Of a DNA stretch of 64,000 bases, positions 60,976 through 64,000 are shown piece by piece. The stretch is from Bacillota bacterium. GTDB taxonomy: Bacteria; Bacillota; Clostridia; Lachnospirales; Lachnospiraceae. The stretch covers positions 1-64,000 of the forward strand of contig JAEWCQ010000037.1 of assembly GCA_023390555.1 (NCBI GenBank), in the 5' to 3' direction. The notes beneath the pieces were generated by a model, which saw only the letters and a program-made list of their open reading frames with translations, did no database searches and was not told the DNA's origin. How positions within the stretch are numbered: the stretch's first letter is position 1; every line of letters begins with the position of its first letter. Made by a program: the position numbers and the translations under genes.

Positions 60976-62303
60976 TTTCTATGCTTCACCTGAACCCTGT
61001 TTATGATAATGCCTACTGCATCCGTCTTCAGTCGCTTGCAATCTGCGCTCAGTTTTGCAATGCTTTCATATTTTGTGTCATTCTGCCTTGCCAGCAGAAT
61101 CATTCCATCTGAGATTCTCACTAATTCAAGTGCATCCGAAACCTCACTCACCGGGGGGGTATCAAAAATAATATAGTCAAAATACGCTTCCATGCTTTTG
61201 ATAAAACTTTCCATCCTCGCACCGGAAAATGCAATCTGTACTCCTTCTTTCCGGTTTCCGGATGAAACAATTTTTAAATTGTCGATCTCGGTTTTGCTGA
61301 TAATATCCTTTTCTTCGTATTCTTTTGTCAGGTAATCTGCGATTCCCAGGCTTTGGGGAATTTTAAAAAGTTCATGAAGATTGCCGCCTGCCAGATTACA
61401 GTCCACCAGCAAAATACGGTAACCGGTTTTGGCAAGCTGAATTCCTATATTGGCGGCGCAGGTGCTCCTTCCGTCTTTGTGATTTTCACTGCATACAATC
61501 AATTTCTTACAGCCCTGCTTACTGACATTCGACATAATATTTCTTCTGATTGACCGATAGGATTCCTCAAATTCCGGGATTTCCGTCTGTATCAAATGTC
61601 TTGTTTCAGACTTCCCAGTTCCCAAAAGCCGGATTCCTCTCTTGAAAGAAACGTAGGGCACATCCCCCAGATACGGTAAATTGCATTTTTTTGACGCATC
61701 CGCACAATTTGTCACTCTGGTCCCCAGTATTTCAAAAATAAGAGCAAGTGCAAAGCCGGCGAACAGACCGAATAAGGTACCCATCATGATATTTTTTATG
61801 CTGTTCGGACTCGTTGGCGCCGATGGCAGAAACGCAGAATCTACAATACGAAGTGAAGCCACATTATTAATGTCCTTTAAAATAGAGGGTGCTATCTCCT
61901 CCATTTTTTTTGTCAATGCATAGGCAGCCTGCGGGCTATCGGACGTTACACTGATCTTAAAAAGCTCCGTATTGTTGATAGCGCTGATCTCTGACATATT
62001 TTTCAGCTGTCCCGCCGTATAATCTAAGCCGCTTTCATCCGCGACCTGCTGGAAGAATTTATTTGTATTTAAACAATTGATATAGGTTGTAACGATTTTT
62101 TGAGCATAATTCAAATTGTTGATATCAGAATTCGTACCTTCAACACTGGTATCCACATACATTAAGGTATAAGATGTATAGGATGGTTTTATAAGTAATT
62201 GACTGATTGCTGCCGATAAGACAAATCCCAATATAGTAATCAGAAGGATCAGTTTTATCCTTCTTCTTGAAAGCTGCAACAACTCCTTCAACGAAATTTC
62301 CAT
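60972..62303 (-). CDS. Wzz/BY-kinase-like fusion with altered P-loop
   Basis: A 443-residue chain-length regulator and kinase-like fusion. The Wzz part has membrane segments near 17-37 and 171-192 with an outside domain between. The cytoplasmic domain starts at EEFEESYRSIRRN (near 245) and carries Walker A SENHKDGRST (272-281) in which the usual lysine is Arg279, Walker A' LLVDCNLAGG (299-308) and Walker B YIIFDTPP (377-384). There is no C-terminal tyrosine cluster. Intact relatives autophosphorylate and control polymer length. Here ATP hydrolysis may be weak or lost. It is the first gene of the long minus-strand glycan operon, with an AGGAGG site 10 bases before the ATG. Confidence 0.88.
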   Translation of the reverse strand: MEISLKELLQLSRRRIKLILLITILGFVLSAAISQLLIKPSYTSYTLMYVDTSVEGTNSDINNLNYAQKIVTTYINCLNTNKFFQQVADESGLDYTAGQLKNMSEISAINNTELFKISVTSDSPQAAYALTKKMEEIAPSILKDINNVASLRIVDSAFLPSAPTSPNSIKNIMMGTLFGLFAGFALALIFEILGTRVTNCADASKKCNLPYLGDVPYVSFKRGIRLLGTGKSETRHLIQTEIPEFEESYRSIRRNIMSNVSKQGCKKLIVCSENHKDGRSTCAANIGIQLAKTGYRILLVDCNLAGGNLHELFKIPQSLGIADYLTKEYEEKDIISKTEIDNLKIVSSGNRKEGVQIAFSGARMESFIKSMEAYFDYIIFDTPPVSEVSDALELVRISDGMILLARQNDTKYESIAKLSADCKRLKTDAVGIIINRVQVKHRK

Positions 62304-62326
62304 TTGGTGTTTTCCTCCTATATATC

Positions 62327-62355
62327 ATTATATGAAGGTTTTGGATTTCGGTTAA
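62327..62355 (-). promoter_or_regulatory. Candidate promoter of the minus-strand glycan operon
   Basis: A perfect TATAAT (62327-62332 reversed) with TTAACC (62350-62355 reversed) at 17 bases. The leader would be only about 17 bases to the start, with the ribosome site almost at the 5' end. This would drive the sixteen or so genes from the Wzz fusion to the polymerase. Confidence 0.5.
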
Positions 62356-62385
62356 TGCAGTGTTTATCACACTTTTTCACGCAAA

Positions 62386-62422
62386 AAGCAGCGCGGAATA
62401 TGGAATATATTCCGTGCTGCTT
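62386..62422. terminator. Terminator after the AraC gene
   Basis: AAGCAGC (62386-62392) and GGAATAT pair with ATATTCC and GCTGCTT (62416-62422), a 16-base stem interrupted by a GC/GT step. Five T follow on the minus strand (62383-62387 reversed), ending the AraC transcript. It separates the AraC gene from the glycan operon promoter. Confidence 0.8.
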
Positions 62423-62446
62423 TCTTACTGTTATTCCCATGATCTC

Positions 62447-63421
62447 TTACAAATGAAATGCCTTTCGAAATTCACTGGGTGTAATTCCATGCACAGCCTT
62501 AAACGCTGCGGTAAATTTTGATTGATTTTGATAACCGCATTTCTCCGCAATATTATGGATGCTCAGGTGGTCTGCCGCCAGCAGCTGCATTGCGCGCTTC
62601 ATAATTTCCGTACGGATATAATCGTAGAGCGAAATTCCATACAAATTTCGAAAGCTGTTTCTAAGCTTGCTTTCGCTCATCTGCGCCAGTTTGCACAACT
62701 GTGTGATACTCGGTGTATTTAGTATGTCATTGTCCAGGGCAACTTTTACTTTATACACCTTCTGCTCGTTTTCCCAATTCACATAGTGCGTACGGCTGCT
62801 TCTTCTGATTGGTTTTTCCGGATAGTTACGGGCAATTGAGGATAACAAATGCACAACCATACTCTCCAGTCCCAACAACGGAAAATCTGCATTTCTTACC
62901 GCCCAGCGAATCTGTTCCAAGATTAGCATGTTATACGGTGTATCATAATGCTGTGATTTCCAATGAATGGCATCCTTCATGTGAAACGCAGGTGTATCTT
63001 CACGTCCCTGCAATACCTTTTCTATAAAGTCTTCGAAAATCAGCACACTGGTAAAGCATTCATGAATCCCTTTGGGAAAAACAACACTGAATGGTTTTTG
63101 CGGATTCAGGATCACGTGAGTTCCCGAAAACAACTTTTGTGAGGATTTCCCCTGTTGTGAAATTGTGATATCGCCGCAATCCATACAAAAAATCCACATT
63201 GCCGGTTTCGTGATGTAAACTCTGTGCCGTATTTGCCTGGTAGGCGTAAACCATGCACTTGCTGTAAATACCCCATCGGCGGGATGCATCTCACTAATCC
63301 AGCCCTGCTGCCAGCCTGGCGGAAAATTGTGAATGACGCCATTTCCATTTGGCTGCGTGACCAGATGCTGTTCTTTTGCCATAGCACCCCACCCCAGGGT
63401 ATAGATTTCCGATTCATCCAT
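62447..63421 (-). CDS. AraC-family transcription regulator (iron-uptake linked)
   Basis: A 324-residue regulator with a cupin-like first half (about 30-150, GTHVILNPQKPFSVVFPKGI) and a C-terminal AraC DNA-binding domain (about 215-322), whose second helix-turn-helix reads HNIAEKCGYQNQSKFTAAFK. The ATG has a GGAGG site 7 bases upstream. It is divergent from a siderophore-binding lipoprotein gene. In many bacteria AraC proteins in this position sense the siderophore and switch on its uptake genes, so that role is inferred. Confidence 0.88.
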   Translation of the reverse strand: MDESEIYTLGWGAMAKEQHLVTQPNGNGVIHNFPPGWQQGWISEMHPADGVFTASAWFTPTRQIRHRVYITKPAMWIFCMDCGDITISQQGKSSQKLFSGTHVILNPQKPFSVVFPKGIHECFTSVLIFEDFIEKVLQGREDTPAFHMKDAIHWKSQHYDTPYNMLILEQIRWAVRNADFPLLGLESMVVHLLSSIARNYPEKPIRRSSRTHYVNWENEQKVYKVKVALDNDILNTPSITQLCKLAQMSESKLRNSFRNLYGISLYDYIRTEIMKRAMQLLAADHLSIHNIAEKCGYQNQSKFTAAFKAVHGITPSEFRKAFHL

Positions 63422-63617
63422 GCACCTGCCTCCTTCCATTTCTTAGATGCAATATATCATATGCCTATTTTTTTATCAATCCAAATTTGCTCCGATCTGT
63501 TTTAATCCTGCTCCAAAACAAATATCTATTTTCACCCATATTAGCTGTATCCCATGAATCTCAAGCATCGTGCTATTGTTTCGTATTTTCAACTTCCCCG
63601 TATATTGTCTTCCTGCA

Positions 63618-63646
63618 TTGACATTGCTTATGTTAGATGCTAAACT
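63618..63646 (+). promoter_or_regulatory. Promoter of the siderophore-binding protein gene
   Basis: A perfect TTGACA (63618-63623) and TAAACT (63641-63646) are 17 bases apart. The transcript would start near 63653, inside or just before the palindrome. Confidence 0.65.
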
Positions 63647-63654
63647 CCAACTAG

Positions 63655-63668
63655 TTAGTCGAGACTAA
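63655..63668. promoter_or_regulatory. Palindrome TTAGTCGAGACTAA, candidate metal-repressor site
   Basis: Six-base arms TTAGTC and GACTAA flank GA. It sits at the predicted transcript start of an iron-uptake gene, where a repressor would block initiation. Its TTAG...CTAA ends recall DtxR/IdeR-type iron boxes, but the fit is incomplete. Confidence 0.45.
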
Positions 63669-63729
63669 TAAATGTTTGCTGCGGTATGCGCGCACCAAAG
63701 CAGGTATCAGATTGCAAAAGGAGAATTCT

Positions 63730-64000
63730 ATGAAAAAAGATCTACATAAAAAAACAATTGCGTCGTTATGCGCACTTACAATCGCTGCAACGGCCTTCAC
63801 AGGCTGTGCAAGCAACAAAAATGATACTTCTGCTTCCTCGTCTCTGCCTTCCTCTACCGAAGCCGCAGATACATCCACAGAGGATACCGGTACAAAAACA
63901 GTGAGTACCGTTATGGGTGATGTTGAGGTGCCGTTGAATCCTCAGCGAGTGATTGTCACCTATGGTATGGGTGATGTGATCGCACTTGGAATTACTCCGG
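63730..64000 (+). CDS. Iron-siderophore ABC transporter binding lipoprotein, N-terminal part
   Basis: The frame runs from the ATG to the window edge (90 codons). A basic signal peptide ends in the lipobox FTGC with Cys26. A Ser/Thr/Asp-rich linker follows, then TVMGDVEVPLNPQRVIVTYGMGDVIALGI, the start of a FecB/FhuD-type binding domain. Such proteins bind ferric siderophores, haem or cobalamin outside the membrane for an ABC importer. An AAGGAG site lies 5-6 bases upstream. The permease and ATPase genes would follow beyond the window. Confidence 0.85.
   Translation, partial: MKKDLHKKTIASLCALTIAATAFTGCASNKNDTSASSSLPSSTEAADTSTEDTGTKTVSTVMGDVEVPLNPQRVIVTYGMGDVIALGITP

Larger units (their letters stand above)
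63422..63729. other. Divergent control region of the iron-uptake genes
   Basis: This 308-base gap contains a near-consensus plus-strand promoter and, at the predicted transcript start, a palindromic site. The part from 63430 to 63610 is A+T-rich with no other recognisable element. No gene was seen. Confidence 0.5.

Noticed and set aside
1..64000. CRISPR arrays, tRNA or rRNA genes, prophage genes and attachment sites
   Set aside because: No regularly spaced direct repeats, cloverleaf-like sequences, ribosomal RNA segments or phage/integrase proteins were seen.

Overview
The window looks like a chromosomal segment of an anaerobic gut Firmicute of the Lachnospiraceae, closest in gene content to Roseburia. 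This rests on the low to moderate G+C, strong AGGAGG ribosome sites, the Firmicute-type regulators, and a mannan-utilisation set that matches the beta-mannan locus described for Roseburia intestinalis almost enzyme for enzyme. No tRNA, rRNA, insertion sequence, prophage or CRISPR array was seen.

Positions 1-38000 are mainly a beta-mannan degradation region read from the minus strand. Outside the cell there are a modular GH26 mannanase (17405-21835) and a very large secreted protein with two SGNH esterase domains (24104-29650). These two share an N-terminal carbohydrate-binding-like module and a nearly identical C-terminal repeat module. Oligosaccharides would enter through a lipoprotein binding protein and two permeases (8161-11594); no dedicated ATPase is present. 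Inside the cell, CE2 and CE17 acetylesterases, a GH36 alpha-galactosidase, a GH113 mannosidase, a mannobiose 2-epimerase and two GH130 phosphorylases (mannosylglucose and mannooligosaccharide types) reduce the oligosaccharides to mannose-1-phosphate, which the phosphohexomutase (32080-33807) can pass to glycolysis. Control is by a LacI regulator, two AraC regulators and possibly a PAS/GGDEF protein encoded just upstream of CE17. A chemoreceptor gene runs off the left edge. An unrelated AEC carrier/LysR pair, a NUDIX hydrolase and an ABC exporter are interspersed.

Positions 37800-39800 hold an ECF sigma factor, a probable membrane anti-sigma factor and two small membrane proteins in one operon.

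Positions 39800-62400 form an exopolysaccharide or cell-wall glycan cluster in two converging halves. The plus-strand half (41025-47125) has two GT2 glycosyltransferases, a pyruvyl transferase, a flippase and an Fe-S F420-dehydrogenase-like protein. The minus-strand half (47099-62303) begins with a Wzz/BY-kinase-like protein. It continues with three DegT-fold proteins, GNAT and FemAB-like transferases, a PIG-L deacetylase, an initiating sugar-phosphate transferase, a WbqC-like protein, four GT4 transferases or GT4-like proteins, two hexapeptide acyltransferases and a Wzy-type polymerase. A UDP-GlcNAc 4,6-dehydratase gene (39869-40891) lies beside it.

The right edge has an AraC regulator divergent from a siderophore-type binding lipoprotein gene that runs off the end.

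The most unusual points are the twin-SGNH secreted protein with an internal ~450-residue duplication, the GGDEF gene inside the mannan operon with a large nested hairpin before it, glycosyltransferase genes that lack any ordinary start codon, and a BY-kinase-like protein whose P-loop lysine is an arginine.
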